Assembly: GCF_016925495.1 (NCBI RefSeq)
Contig: NZ_CP070491.1
Coordinates: 2,108,001-2,172,000, forward strand
Length of the DNA stretch: 64,000 bases
Reading direction: 5' to 3'
Source of the DNA: Methylococcus sp. EFPC2
Lineage (GTDB): Bacteria > Pseudomonadota > Gammaproteobacteria > Methylococcales > Methylococcaceae
Shown here: positions 25,129 to 34,651 of the stretch, piece after piece
How positions within the stretch are numbered: position 1 is the first letter of the stretch
Layout of the letters: every line of letters begins with the position of its first letter
Made by a program: the position numbers and the translations under genes
The notes under the pieces: model-generated
The model's input: the letters and a program-made list of their open reading frames with translations, nothing else
Database searches by the model: none
What the model was told of the DNA's origin: nothing

Positions 25129-25845
25129 ATGAAAACCAAGTTAAGACTTGCCGGGCTAGCCCTCGCCAGCCTAGTGCCGGGAGTTGATCTGGCTGCGGCG
25201 TCCGAAGATCTGCTCCAGGATGCGGGCAGTTGGCTGCAGGTCGTCGGCGAAGGGAGTTTGCAGGCGATCGACCCCAGCTTGGAAAAAAGCCGGATATGGC
25301 TGGAGGGCCAGTCCCGCTGGGATGGCGACTGGAACCACTGGTACCAGGGCATGGCGCGCGTGGCGCTCGGTTATTCCCTGAGCGATCGCGCGACGATTTG
25401 GGCGGGCTATACCTGGCTGCCGACGCAAAACATCGGCAAAGCCTCGTCGTCGCAGCAGGATGTCTGGCCGGGTTTTCGCTATGTATGGCCGACCGAATTC
25501 GGCACATTGACTTTCCGCACCCTGGTCGAAAGCAATTTCCTGCCCCGCAACGGCGACGAGGTAAGGATCCGGCCTCGCCAGATGATACGTTTCATGCATC
25601 CGCTGGGATTCGAACCACGCCTGAGCCTGATCGCCTGGGATGAGGTGTTCGTCCGGGTCAACTCCACGCCGGCAGGCGGCCAGTCCGGCTTCGACCAGAA
25701 CCGGGCATTCGCCGGGCTGGGCTGGACATTCAACCCAAATTTCCGTACCGAACTGGGTTATCTCAACCAGTATCTCGACGATGCCACCCATACCGACAAC
25801 ACATTGCATCACTTGATCATGGGTTCGGTGTTCATCAATTTTTAG
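25129..25845 (+). CDS. DUF2490 outer membrane beta-barrel protein
   Basis: The 238-residue protein has a signal peptide (residues 1-24, ending Leu-Ala-Ala-Ala). Alternating strands follow, with the DUF2490 pattern Trp-Ala-Gly-Tyr-Thr-Trp, Phe-Arg-Tyr-Val-Trp, Leu-x-x-Arg-Thr-Leu-Val-Glu-Ser-Asn-Phe, Asp-Glu-Val-Phe-Val, Gln-Asn-Arg-Ala-Phe-Ala-Gly-Leu-Gly-Trp, and a terminal Phe. The last residue Phe and the aromatic girdles support an outer membrane barrel. GAGG lies just upstream of the ATG. Function unknown. Confidence 0.75.
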   Translation: MKTKLRLAGLALASLVPGVDLAAASEDLLQDAGSWLQVVGEGSLQAIDPSLEKSRIWLEGQSRWDGDWNHWYQGMARVALGYSLSDRATIWAGYTWLPTQNIGKASSSQQDVWPGFRYVWPTEFGTLTFRTLVESNFLPRNGDEVRIRPRQMIRFMHPLGFEPRLSLIAWDEVFVRVNSTPAGGQSGFDQNRAFAGLGWTFNPNFRTELGYLNQYLDDATHTDNTLHHLIMGSVFINF

Positions 25846-25894
25846 GCGAGCCCATTCAAACCCGTATTGCCTCCCGCGAAATCCCGGATACTGC

Positions 25895-26212
25895 ATGCAA
25901 TCCTTACGCAGCGAATTATTGGTCCGCATCTTTACCGTGTCCTCGTCCATGGTGGGCGTGTGCATGGGCGGCATCGGCCTTTTCCATATCATACGTTCCA
26001 TCGGCAAGGTGAATTATGTCAGCGACGAACTGCTGGCGGCGGATTCCCTGTTGTTCCTGCTGGCCTGTTTCACCTCGTTTTGGGCTTTGCGCACCCACCA
26101 CCTGAGTTTTGCGATCACCCTGGAAAAAGTGGCGGACGGGCTTTTTCTCCTCGCCTTGAGTCTGATGGTGGGAGTCTGCATACTTCTGGTCTACGCGGTT
26201 TCCCACCCCTGA
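25895..26212 (+). CDS. Small three-helix membrane protein
   Basis: The 105-residue protein has three hydrophobic segments (about 11-31, 46-64, 79-100) with short polar connections. I do not recognise a family. It ends 18 bases before mprF and is probably co-transcribed with it, which suggests but does not show a link to envelope lipid modification. Confidence 0.6.
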   Translation: MQSLRSELLVRIFTVSSSMVGVCMGGIGLFHIIRSIGKVNYVSDELLAADSLLFLLACFTSFWALRTHHLSFAITLEKVADGLFLLALSLMVGVCILLVYAVSHP

Positions 26213-26230
26213 GCCATCGCTGCCCGCACC

Positions 26231-28786
26231 GTGACCTTAAGCCCACCGATCCTGCGTCGCCTCATAGGCCCCGCCATCACGGTCGCGGTGTTTTTCCTGG
26301 CGATGGCCGCCTTGCATCATCTGCTCGCGGACATCTCCTACCGGCAGTTATCCGCCGAACTCGGTGCCATGCCGTCACGCCGGCTCTTGCTGGCCGGGCT
26401 GGCGACTTTGGTCAGCTTTGTCGCGATGACCGGCTACGACTGGAGCGGCCTGGCCTATCTCGGTAAACGGCTGCCCTATCGACTCGTAGCCCTGGGCGCA
26501 TTTTGCGGTTATGCCATCGGCAACACCCTGGGTTTCAGCCTGGTATCCGGCGCCACCGTGCGCTACCGGGTCTATGCGGGCGCAGGGCTGGATGGCGCGG
26601 ATGTAGCCCGGCTTACCGCATTCTGTGCGCTGTCTTTCGGCATCGGCATCCACGTCATCGGCGCTTCGGCCTTGCTAGCACATCCGGAAATTCTCAGCGA
26701 CATCGTCCAGGTATCCCTCGGAAGGCTGAGGGCCACCGGCGCCGCGGTACTGGCGGTGTTGGCGGGCCTGTTTCTGGCTTCGCTCAGGCCGGGTGCGGAG
26801 CTTCGGATCGGGCGCTGGCGCATACCCTTGCCGTCCTGGCGCCTCGGCTTGAGCCAACTGCTCATCGCTGTAGTGGACATATTGGGCGCGGCCGCCTGCC
26901 TGTACGTGCTGTTGCCGGAAGGCGCCCCGCCGTTTTTCGCCTTTCTGCTGATCTTCGCCGTCGCCAGCGTCGCCGGCGTTGCCAGCCACGTACCCGGCGG
27001 ACTCGGCGTGTTCGAGAGCGTCATCCTGCTGGGGCTCAAGGATCACCTGCCGGCGGCCGCCGTCACCGCGGCCCTGCTGGGATATCGGGCGATCTATTAC
27101 CTGCTCCCCCTGGCGGCTGCCACCCTCACCTTGACCGGCCTGGAATTGGCAGAACGGGTCGGCTGGACCTGGCTGGCGAAACTGAACCGCTGGGGCGGAC
27201 GCATGGTACCCGCGCTTTCGGCCGGTTTCGCGGTCCTCAGCGGGCTGGTGCTGCTGTGGTCCTCCGCCACGCCGGCGGCCCCCGAACGCCTGAGCCTGCT
27301 GGAAGACCTGCTGCCGCTGGTGGTGGTCGAGGTGTCTCACATCCTGTCGGCGCTTGTCGGGCTCGCCTTGCTGATCGTGGCGCGTGGACTCGCCCATAGA
27401 CTGAACGGCGCGTATGTGGCGACCCTGATTTTTTGCGCCGCCGGCATCGTGCTTTCCCTGGCCAAAGGTATCGACTACGAGGAAGCCGTGGTGCTCGCCC
27501 TGCTGGCCCTCGCCCTCTGGCTTGCGCGGAGCGAATTTTACCGCCGCACGGCGCTCGTGGACGAGCCCTATACCTTCGGCTGGCTGCTGGCCCTGGCCGC
27601 CGCTTTGGGCGGCATGGTGTGGGTCACCCTGTTCTCCTTCAAGCATGTGGAATATTCCCATCTGCTCTGGTGGCAATTCGAATACGACGCGGAAGCCCCG
27701 CGTGCGATGCGCGCCGGAGTGACCGTCGCCGTGGCGATCAGCCTGTTCGCCTTGCGTGCCCTGTTAAACCCGCCCGGCCCCGCCATGGCCCTGCCGGAGC
27801 CCGCCGACCTGGAACGGGCGGAAACGATCGTGCAAGGCCAGGACTTCACCCAGGCGCACTTGGCATTGATGGGCGACAAGCGGCTCCTGTTCGACGAAAG
27901 CGCGCGCGCTTTCATCATGTACGGCATACAGGGACATAGCTGGATCGCCTTGGGCGACCCGGTGGGGCCACCGCAACTCGCGGAAGAACTGGCTTGGCAT
28001 TTCCGGGAACGCGTGGACAGGGAAAACGGCCGCATCGCCTTCTATCAGGTACGGCCGTCGCTGCTGCCGATCTATCTGGACATGAATCTGACCCCGGTCA
28101 AAATCGGCGAGGAAGCCGTCATACCGCTCGACCGCTTCACCGTCGAAGGCAGCCACGGCGCGGATTTCCGCTACGTCCTCAAGCGCGCCGAACGCGACGG
28201 GCTGTCCCTGGAAATTCTGCGGCGCGAGGATTTCTCCGCGCGGCTGGCCGAACTGCGGGCGATTTCCGACGACTGGCTCGCGAACAAGCAAAGCCGGGAG
28301 AAAGGCTTTTCCCTCGGCGCCTTCCTGCCGCACTATCTGGGCCGCAGCGATATCGCCCTGATCCGTCACGGTGGACGGACCGTAGCCTTCGCCAACCTGC
28401 TGACCACGGCCACCCGGACAGAAGCTTCCGTCGACCTCATGCGCCACACCCGCGACGCGCCCAAGTCCACCATGGAATATCTGTTCGTGGCCCTGTTGTG
28501 CCATTTCAAGATCGCAGGTTACGCCTCTTTCAACTTAGGCATGGCGCCCTTCTCCGGCCTGGAGGATCATCCCCTCGCCCCGATTTGGCAACGATTCGGC
28601 GCACTCCTGTATAACCGTGGCGTACCCTATTACAACTTCCAGGGACTGCGCCGTTTCAAGGAAAAATTTCAACCGGTGTGGGAACCACGCTACCTGGCCT
28701 GCCCCGGCGGCTTGAATCCGGCCTTGGTCATGACCGATGCCGCGGTGCTCATCGCCGGCGGATATCGCGGCGTTTTCACCAAATAA
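26231..28786 (+). CDS. mprF: Lysyl-phosphatidylglycerol synthase/flippase MprF
   Basis: The 851-residue protein starts with GTG. The first ~540 residues are a polytopic flippase domain, including His-Val-Pro-Gly-Gly-Leu-Gly-Val-Phe-Glu. The C-terminal ~300 residues are the DUF2156/GNAT-like synthase, with Gly-Asp-Pro-Val-Gly-Pro, Lys-Gly-Phe-Ser-Leu-Gly, Glu-Ala-Ser-Val-Asp-Leu-Met-Arg and Phe-Asn-Leu-Gly-Met-Ala-Pro. It transfers an amino acid, usually Lys, from aminoacyl-tRNA to phosphatidylglycerol and flips it to the outer leaflet, giving resistance to cationic peptides. The next gene, 12 bases away, encodes the matching hydrolase. Confidence 0.93.
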   Translation: MTLSPPILRRLIGPAITVAVFFLAMAALHHLLADISYRQLSAELGAMPSRRLLLAGLATLVSFVAMTGYDWSGLAYLGKRLPYRLVALGAFCGYAIGNTLGFSLVSGATVRYRVYAGAGLDGADVARLTAFCALSFGIGIHVIGASALLAHPEILSDIVQVSLGRLRATGAAVLAVLAGLFLASLRPGAELRIGRWRIPLPSWRLGLSQLLIAVVDILGAAACLYVLLPEGAPPFFAFLLIFAVASVAGVASHVPGGLGVFESVILLGLKDHLPAAAVTAALLGYRAIYYLLPLAAATLTLTGLELAERVGWTWLAKLNRWGGRMVPALSAGFAVLSGLVLLWSSATPAAPERLSLLEDLLPLVVVEVSHILSALVGLALLIVARGLAHRLNGAYVATLIFCAAGIVLSLAKGIDYEEAVVLALLALALWLARSEFYRRTALVDEPYTFGWLLALAAALGGMVWVTLFSFKHVEYSHLLWWQFEYDAEAPRAMRAGVTVAVAISLFALRALLNPPGPAMALPEPADLERAETIVQGQDFTQAHLALMGDKRLLFDESARAFIMYGIQGHSWIALGDPVGPPQLAEELAWHFRERVDRENGRIAFYQVRPSLLPIYLDMNLTPVKIGEEAVIPLDRFTVEGSHGADFRYVLKRAERDGLSLEILRREDFSARLAELRAISDDWLANKQSREKGFSLGAFLPHYLGRSDIALIRHGGRTVAFANLLTTATRTEASVDLMRHTRDAPKSTMEYLFVALLCHFKIAGYASFNLGMAPFSGLEDHPLAPIWQRFGALLYNRGVPYYNFQGLRRFKEKFQPVWEPRYLACPGGLNPALVMTDAAVLIAGGYRGVFTK

Positions 28787-28798
28787 GGAGGACACGGC

Positions 28799-30187
28799 AT
28801 GCTCTACTTGGCTTTGGCCGGGCTGTTATACGGAGCCTGGGCCTGCGCCTCTCCGGCCGTCGAAAACCTGCAAAGCGGAGAATGGGGCCAATATGCATTC
28901 CACCATCCGGACGGCGCTTTTCGGGGGCTGGTTTTTCTGTTTTCGCCCGAGCAAGGCATACAGGTTGACGACCAGACCGCGGCGCGCGAGTTGGCCAGCC
29001 GCGGCTGGGCGGTTGCGCTGGTCGACAGCGGCATTTATCTCCGTAGAACCCGGCAGGCGAATTCGGCGGGATCCACCGCCTGCCTCTATCTGCCGGGCGC
29101 GGTCGAATGGACCAGCCAATTTTTGCAACAACGGCTGGCGGTGGAAACCTATCGCCCGCCCGTCCTTGCCGGACGCGAACAGGGCGGAACACTGGTCTAC
29201 GCCTTATTGTCCCAAAGCCATCCCGGCAGTTTCGCCGCCGGGCTGAGCCTGGATTTTTCGCCGCGCCTCGCCCTCACTGGCCGCTTGTGCGAGCGCCCCC
29301 CGGCCGGGCTTTCCCAAAACGAGCAAACCCTGGAATCCGGTATGCCGATGGGTGCGCCATGGCGTCTGGCGGCCTCGGGTACTTTGCCAGCGGACCTCTC
29401 GGATTTTGCGGCCAAGGCCGCCCGAGCCAATCCCGATCGCGTGCGGCTGGTCGAGCACGTCACTGACTATGCGGGCGCGGTGACGGCCGCGTCGCCGGCG
29501 GCGCCAGACCCCAAGCTCGACCGCATTCCCCTGATCGAAGTGTCGAACCGTAACACACAGGGCGTGCTGGCGGTCATCTACAGCGGCGACGGCGGTTGGC
29601 GCGACATCGACAAGACGCTGGGCGACTATCTGTCCAAACAGGATGTGGCCGTGCTGGGAGTCGACGCCTTGCGTTACTTTTGGCAAAAACAGACGCCGGA
29701 TCGCGTCGGCAAAGATTTGAGCTGGGTTCTCGATCATTATCTCGACGCCTGGAAACTGCGCGAGGTCTGGCTGATCGGCTATTCCTTCGGCGCCGACATA
29801 CTCCCCTTCGCCTATAACCGGCTGCCCGAGGCCCTGCGATCGAGAGTCGTGCTGCTCAGCCTGCTGTCTCCCGGATTGAGCACTGACTTCGAGGTCCACG
29901 TGAGCGGCTGGTTCAACGGGGAGCCCGGTTCCGAAGCGCTGCCGACCGCAGCGGAATACTCCCGCATCCCGGGCGGCAAGCTGCAGTGCGTGTACGGCGA
30001 GGAAGAAACCGCGGAGTCGCTTTGCGCACTCAGCATCCTCCCGGACGTGGAAACCGTGAAACTCACGGGTGGTCATCATTTCGACGGCGACTACGCGGCG
30101 CTCGGCCAGCGCTTGGTCGGCGGCCTGCGACGTCGCCTCGCGCCGGCGGGAACGGGAAAGCCCGGGTCCGAAACGCCATCGCCTTAG
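28799..30187 (+). CDS. acvB: AcvB/VirJ-family lysyl-phosphatidylglycerol hydrolase
   Basis: The 462-residue exported protein has a short signal peptide (about 1-18) and two alpha/beta-hydrolase-like halves. The second half has Tyr-Ser-Gly-Asp-Gly-Gly-Trp-Arg-Asp, the nucleophile elbow Gly-Tyr-Ser-Phe-Gly-Ala-Asp (Ser near 328) and Gly-Gly-His-His-Phe-Asp-Gly-Asp-Tyr, all typical of AcvB/VirJ. In alphaproteobacteria AcvB removes the amino acid from aminoacyl-phosphatidylglycerol made by LpiA/MprF. A GGAGG site precedes the ATG. Its stop overlaps that of the convergent RND gene by three bases. Confidence 0.88.
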   Translation: MLYLALAGLLYGAWACASPAVENLQSGEWGQYAFHHPDGAFRGLVFLFSPEQGIQVDDQTAARELASRGWAVALVDSGIYLRRTRQANSAGSTACLYLPGAVEWTSQFLQQRLAVETYRPPVLAGREQGGTLVYALLSQSHPGSFAAGLSLDFSPRLALTGRLCERPPAGLSQNEQTLESGMPMGAPWRLAASGTLPADLSDFAAKAARANPDRVRLVEHVTDYAGAVTAASPAAPDPKLDRIPLIEVSNRNTQGVLAVIYSGDGGWRDIDKTLGDYLSKQDVAVLGVDALRYFWQKQTPDRVGKDLSWVLDHYLDAWKLREVWLIGYSFGADILPFAYNRLPEALRSRVVLLSLLSPGLSTDFEVHVSGWFNGEPGSEALPTAAEYSRIPGGKLQCVYGEEETAESLCALSILPDVETVKLTGGHHFDGDYAALGQRLVGGLRRRLAPAGTGKPGSETPSP

Positions 30188-33100
30188 GTCCGATCGTCCA
30201 CCGCGCGGCTGGATATCACCCGGGAGGACGGCCGGTCGTGCCATTGCCCCAGCAGGGCGTAACAGGCGGGCGTGAGTATCAGGCTGGCGGCCATGCCGAT
30301 GAGTAGGCCGGCTGAGAGCGACAGGGTCATCGGGATGAGGAATTGCGCCTGCTCGCTGGTTTCCAGCAGGGTGGGCAGGAAACCGGCGAAGTTGGTGAGA
30401 AAGGCCAGCAGGATAGGACGAAAACGGGAGGTACAGGCCTCCAGTATCAGGTTTGCAGCGGCGGGCCCCGGGCCGGCGACCGTGTCGTCTACTCCTACCC
30501 CCTTCTCCTTGATGTAATCCAGCAGCACCAGGCTGTCGTTCACCACCACCCCGCTGGCGGCGATCATCCCGACCAGGGACTCCATGGAGAGCGGCAGCCC
30601 GGCCAGCCAGTGGGCCAGCACCGCCCCGCTCCAGGCCACGGGCGCAGCGAGCAGGAAAATCAGGGGCTTGGTGTAGGAGCGGAAAGGTATGGCGATGAGC
30701 GCATAGATCACCGCCAGGGAAATCAAGGTGTTGAAAGCCAGGGCGTGCGTGGCTTCTTCCTGCTCCTGCCGCTCCTCGCCGATGTTCACCGCCAGGCCCG
30801 GAAATTTTTGTTTCAGCTGAGGGATCACGCCGGCCTCCAGGTCGGAATAGACCGCATTGAGATCCGCCCGGTTGGGATCGACCCGCGCCTGCACCTTGAG
30901 TATGCGCTGCCTGTCCTGCCGTACCAGTTTGGCGTAGCCGGGCGTCAAATCGACTTGGGCCAGGGCACTCAACGGCGCCTGCGCGCCGTTGGGCAGGCGC
31001 ACCGGCAGGTCTTCCAGCTTATCCAACGATCGCCGTTCGCTCCAGGGCAGGCGCACCATGACCTTGACCTCGTTGCGCCCGCGCTGGAAGCGATGCACCT
31101 CGTCGCCGTAATAGGCTTGGCGCACCTGTTCGGCCAGTTCTTCCAGGCGCAGCCCCAGCCGCTCGGCCTCGGGTTTCAGGCGCAGGTGAACCTCCGGCTT
31201 GCCGGGTTCCGCGGAGTCGACCACGTCGAACACACCGGGGTAAGCGGCCAGCTTGCGCTTCAGTTCCTCGGCGGCCGGCATCAGGATCGACGGATCCGAC
31301 GCTCCCAGGTCGAACTCGAGGTCGTAGGGCACGTCGCCTTCCTTGTACAGAAAGTCGATCTTGGCGCGACCGACATCGCCGATGCGCTCGCGCCAGGCGC
31401 GGATGAAGTCCTCCACCTTGATGGTTTGCCGCCCTTGTGGGGAGAGTTCGGTCCAAAAACCCGCGCCGTTTTCCCAGACAATGGTTTCCAGGCCGACGAT
31501 GACGGAGGTGCCGGACCGTACCTTAGGGCGCGGAGCCGGGGCAAGCTCGCCCGTTTCCGCCCGCGCGTCTAGGATCGGCAGCCCAACGCCCTTGGGCTCC
31601 TGGTCCATTTCGTCCCTCAATTCCAGCAGGGCCTTCTCGACCTTTTCCGCGATCCGGCGGGTTTCGCTGAAAGGAGCGTCCTGGGGCAGCGTGAGATTGA
31701 CCCAAAAACTGTCCTTGGTCACATCGGCCTGCAGCGACAGCCGGACATGACCGCCCGCGACCAAGGCCACACTGAGCATCAGCAGGACCGCAAAGGCCGA
31801 GACGGTCAGATGACGCCAAGCCAGGGCACTTTCCAAGAACGGGCGGTAAATCCGCCGGACGAATTCGTCCAAACCCTGGTTGAGCCGCAGGCGCAGTCGC
31901 GCCAGACGCGAGGGAATCGGCGTCGCCCGGGGCGGGGCGGCCAGATGCGCCGGCAGGATCAACAAGGCCTCGATCAGGGAGAACGCCAGCGTCAGTATCA
32001 TCACCAGACAAATCGGCCGCATCATCTGCCCCGACCAGCCGGGCAGGAACAATCCCGGCAGAAAGGCCACCAAGGCCACCAGCACGGCGAGTGTCACCGG
32101 CAGGGCGACGCTTTTCGCGCCACGGATCGCGGCCTCTACCGCGCCTCTCCCCCGTTCCTTGCCTTCGTGTTCCTTGTGCACCGCCTCCCCGATGATGATG
32201 GCATCGTCCACCAGTATGCCCATGGCCAGCAGGAAGCCGAACAGGGACAGCATGTTAAGCGACACGCCGAAGGCCGGCATCAGCCAGAACGCGCCGAAGA
32301 CCGAGGTGAGTATGCCCGCGTCGGCCCACAGCGCCACCCGCAGGCGCAGGAACAGGGTCAGCACCAGGCACACCAGGACGAAGCCGCTCAAACCGTCCTC
32401 GATCAAGGTCCGGGTGCGCTCTTCATACGCCTGGGAATCGTCCCACCAGGTATAGAGGGACAAGCCTTCCGGCAGATGCGCCCGGGTTTCGTCCACATAG
32501 GCCTTGACCCGCCTGGCCACCGCGACCGTGTCGTGCTCCGCGTGGACCTCCCAGCCTTGCGCCGTCTCGCCGTCGTGGTGCCATTCCGCCAGGCGTTCTT
32601 CCAGGCCGTCCTTGATGACGGAAACATCGCGCAGCAGCACCCGGCTGCCGTCGGGGTTGGTTCGCAAGACCAGATTGCCGACCGACTCGCCGCTTTGCGC
32701 CTTGCCCTGCACGCGCAGCAGCAACTCCCCGGCCTTGCTTTTCACCAGCCCGCCGGGCAGGTCCACCGAAGCCCGCCGGACCGCTTCGGTGACCTCGTGC
32801 AGGGAGATGCGGTATTGGTGCAGTTTTTCCGCAGAGACCTCGATGGCGATCTCGTAGGACACGTCGAAATAATTGTAAGCGCGGGTCACGCCGGGGATGC
32901 GGGCCAGATCGGCCTGGATGCGGTCGCCCAGCGATTTGATGGTCAGCGGATCGGTGGGGCCATGCAGCGCCACCCAGATGACCCCGTCGTCGCCGTTGCG
33001 GGTGGCCGGTTGTACATCGATCTTCTCCAGCGCCTTCGGTAGCCGCTGGATGGCCTGGACCCGTCCGCGCACGGCATTAAGCACCTGGTCCTTGTCATGG

Positions 33101-33429
33101 TCCGGCAGGACCTCGACCCTGACGTTGCATTCGCCCTGGGTGATCTCCGACTTCAGCCGCTTGATGCCGGGCAAATCGTATATCGCCTCTTCGATACGGA
33201 CACAAACCGACTCCTCGATCTCCAACGGCCCTGCGCCGGGATAATACGCGCTGATTTGGATCTGGTGCGGGAGAAAGTGGGGAAAGACTTCCTTGTCCAT
33301 AAAAATCAGGCTGCCGGCCCCGCCGAACAGGATCAGCAGCATCAACAGATTCGCCGCGACCGGATTGGCGGCAAACCAAGCGATGAGACCCGAAACGCTG
33401 GAATCTCGGCTATCGGGGTTCTGGGGCAT
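30184..33429 (-). CDS. RND-family efflux/transport permease
   Basis: This permease is about 1,081 residues long from ATG 33429; a GTG at 33465 would add 12. It has the RND layout: helix 1 followed by a large periplasmic loop, a helix cluster, a second periplasmic loop, then helices 7-12. Pro-Ala-Phe-Gly-Val-Ser-Leu-Asn-Met-Leu-Ser-Leu-Phe-Gly and Gly-Ile-Leu-Val-Asp-Asp-Ala-Ile-Ile-Ile-Gly-Glu-Ala (helix 4 Asp-Asp) give the proton relay. It resembles AcrB/HAE1-like and uncharacterised branches more than heavy-metal CzcA. No membrane fusion protein is adjacent, which is unusual; one must come from elsewhere. Confidence 0.88.
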   Translation of the reverse strand: MPQNPDSRDSSVSGLIAWFAANPVAANLLMLLILFGGAGSLIFMDKEVFPHFLPHQIQISAYYPGAGPLEIEESVCVRIEEAIYDLPGIKRLKSEITQGECNVRVEVLPDHDKDQVLNAVRGRVQAIQRLPKALEKIDVQPATRNGDDGVIWVALHGPTDPLTIKSLGDRIQADLARIPGVTRAYNYFDVSYEIAIEVSAEKLHQYRISLHEVTEAVRRASVDLPGGLVKSKAGELLLRVQGKAQSGESVGNLVLRTNPDGSRVLLRDVSVIKDGLEERLAEWHHDGETAQGWEVHAEHDTVAVARRVKAYVDETRAHLPEGLSLYTWWDDSQAYEERTRTLIEDGLSGFVLVCLVLTLFLRLRVALWADAGILTSVFGAFWLMPAFGVSLNMLSLFGFLLAMGILVDDAIIIGEAVHKEHEGKERGRGAVEAAIRGAKSVALPVTLAVLVALVAFLPGLFLPGWSGQMMRPICLVMILTLAFSLIEALLILPAHLAAPPRATPIPSRLARLRLRLNQGLDEFVRRIYRPFLESALAWRHLTVSAFAVLLMLSVALVAGGHVRLSLQADVTKDSFWVNLTLPQDAPFSETRRIAEKVEKALLELRDEMDQEPKGVGLPILDARAETGELAPAPRPKVRSGTSVIVGLETIVWENGAGFWTELSPQGRQTIKVEDFIRAWRERIGDVGRAKIDFLYKEGDVPYDLEFDLGASDPSILMPAAEELKRKLAAYPGVFDVVDSAEPGKPEVHLRLKPEAERLGLRLEELAEQVRQAYYGDEVHRFQRGRNEVKVMVRLPWSERRSLDKLEDLPVRLPNGAQAPLSALAQVDLTPGYAKLVRQDRQRILKVQARVDPNRADLNAVYSDLEAGVIPQLKQKFPGLAVNIGEERQEQEEATHALAFNTLISLAVIYALIAIPFRSYTKPLIFLLAAPVAWSGAVLAHWLAGLPLSMESLVGMIAASGVVVNDSLVLLDYIKEKGVGVDDTVAGPGPAAANLILEACTSRFRPILLAFLTNFAGFLPTLLETSEQAQFLIPMTLSLSAGLLIGMAASLILTPACYALLGQWHDRPSSRVISSRAVDDRT

Positions 33430-33543
33430 GGCGTGCTTCGGTCGGATCGACAGGTTGGCGGACACGGGGCCACGGCCAGGATGTCACGGCCGCTCATCGA
33501 TATAAGACGTTTGAGCGAGCGCAATCCCCCAGCTTATTAATCA

Positions 33544-33606
33544 GGCCCAAAAATACCCTCCTGGTATTTCGGGCCAAGGCCAAGGCCGGTACACGCCCGG
33601 CCTTGG
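33544..33606. repeat. Two hairpins upstream of the RND gene
   Basis: Arms at 33544-33557 and 33563-33575 (GGCCC...AAATACC / GGTATTT...GGGCC) form one hairpin. CCAAGGCCGG (33580-33589) and CCGGCCTTGG (33597-33606) form a second. With the palindrome at 33649 they occupy much of the 350-base gap between the RND and TonB genes. No gene is visible there. Confidence 0.6.
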
Positions 33607-33648
33607 CTCACGCGGCCTGTCGCCGCGCCAGGGCATCCCTGCCCCGGA

Positions 33649-33678
33649 TTAACCCGGCCCATAAATGGGCCGGGTTAA
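33649..33678. repeat. Perfect 14-base palindrome
   Basis: TTAACCCGGCCCAT (33649-33662) is followed after two bases by its exact reverse complement (33665-33678). It lies downstream of the TonB gene on the minus strand. Without a T-run it is not a classic terminator, but it could still end or stabilise that transcript. Confidence 0.65.
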
Positions 33679-33779
33679 TAACGAAGAAATTCGCCCGAAT
33701 TTGCAGCGCTCGGCGTATAGCAAGAAAGCCTCCGAGCGGGTCCCTGGGTGGTTGGGCCGGTTCGGGTGCGACGAGTGGT

Positions 33780-34529
33780 TCAAGAGTCCAGCTTGAAACC
33801 AATGGGCACGGTGACCCAACTCGCAACCGCAGCCCCGCCCAGCTTGGCCGGCACGAAACGCCAGTTCTTCACGGCATTCAGGGCCGCTTGATCCAATACC
33901 TCGTGGCCGCTGGATGCGTGTATCGCCAGTTCGCCGCAGCGGCCGTCTTCCAAGACCAGGACTTTCAGCAGCACCTCCCCTTCCCAGCGCCGGCTTCGGG
34001 CGATGCCGGGATATTCGGGACTGGGATTGCGCAGATAGTCGGCGTTGGCGGAGGCGGGCGTTAACTCCTCCGGCGGAGGAGGCTCCACCTTTTCCTGCAT
34101 GGGTATCGGCGACAATGCCGGAGCCGCTGTCGGGGGCGGCTCGCGCCTATCCTTGGCGGGATAGGTTTGCTGGGCGGCGGTTTTCTTCACCGGCACGGTG
34201 CTTCTGGCCTTTTTTGGCGAGACCCAATCGGATTTGGGCGCGGGCGCGGGCCGCTCCACGGGCTGCACGTACGGTGTCACCGTCCGGCCGGCCGGCGCGG
34301 CGAAAGCGATGTCGATGGTGGGCAGCGGCATGGCTTTCTTCAGCGGCGGCGGAGCCGGCTTCAGCCAATAGCCGTAGAGCAGCCAGGCGTGGCTCGCGCC
34401 GACCAGAACCAGCGTGCCTATCAGCGCCAGAGGGTGGCGCCGGAACAAGGCCGTATCGGCGGATTGCCCACGAACCGGGTGCCGGATGAACAAGCTCTTG
34501 GCGGCGAGGAAAGAAGGACTGAGCATCAT
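33780..34529 (-). CDS. TonB-family energy transducer
   Basis: The start at 34529 gives 249 residues; longer in-frame versions (to 34694) add poorly conserved sequence. A single transmembrane segment (about 33-50) is followed by a long proline/lysine-rich spacer. The C-terminal TonB domain has Asn-Pro-Ser-Pro-Glu-Tyr-Pro-Gly-Ile-Ala, Gly-Glu-Val-Leu-Leu-Lys-Val-Leu-Val, Ser-Ser-Gly-His-x-x-Leu-Asp-x-Ala-Ala and Trp-Arg-Phe-Val-Pro-Ala. It passes inner membrane energy to outer membrane receptors. No exbB, exbD or receptor gene is adjacent, so the partner receptor is unknown. Confidence 0.88.
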   Translation of the reverse strand: MMLSPSFLAAKSLFIRHPVRGQSADTALFRRHPLALIGTLVLVGASHAWLLYGYWLKPAPPPLKKAMPLPTIDIAFAAPAGRTVTPYVQPVERPAPAPKSDWVSPKKARSTVPVKKTAAQQTYPAKDRREPPPTAAPALSPIPMQEKVEPPPPEELTPASANADYLRNPSPEYPGIARSRRWEGEVLLKVLVLEDGRCGELAIHASSGHEVLDQAALNAVKNWRFVPAKLGGAAVASWVTVPIGFKLDS

Positions 34530-34651
34530 GGCGTTCGACCGGCTGTGCGATAAAGTCCGCATTCCGCATGCAGACCCGCGACGGCGGAACCTGTTTTCGG
34601 GAGAATGACATGCCAGGAAAAAATTCAGCGTGCGCGGTATGCCTCCCTGAA

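Noticed and set aside
31747-33042. A 431-codon open frame antisense to the RND gene
   Set aside because: It is a shadow of the permease, with low-complexity Gln/Arg/His content and no ribosome binding site.
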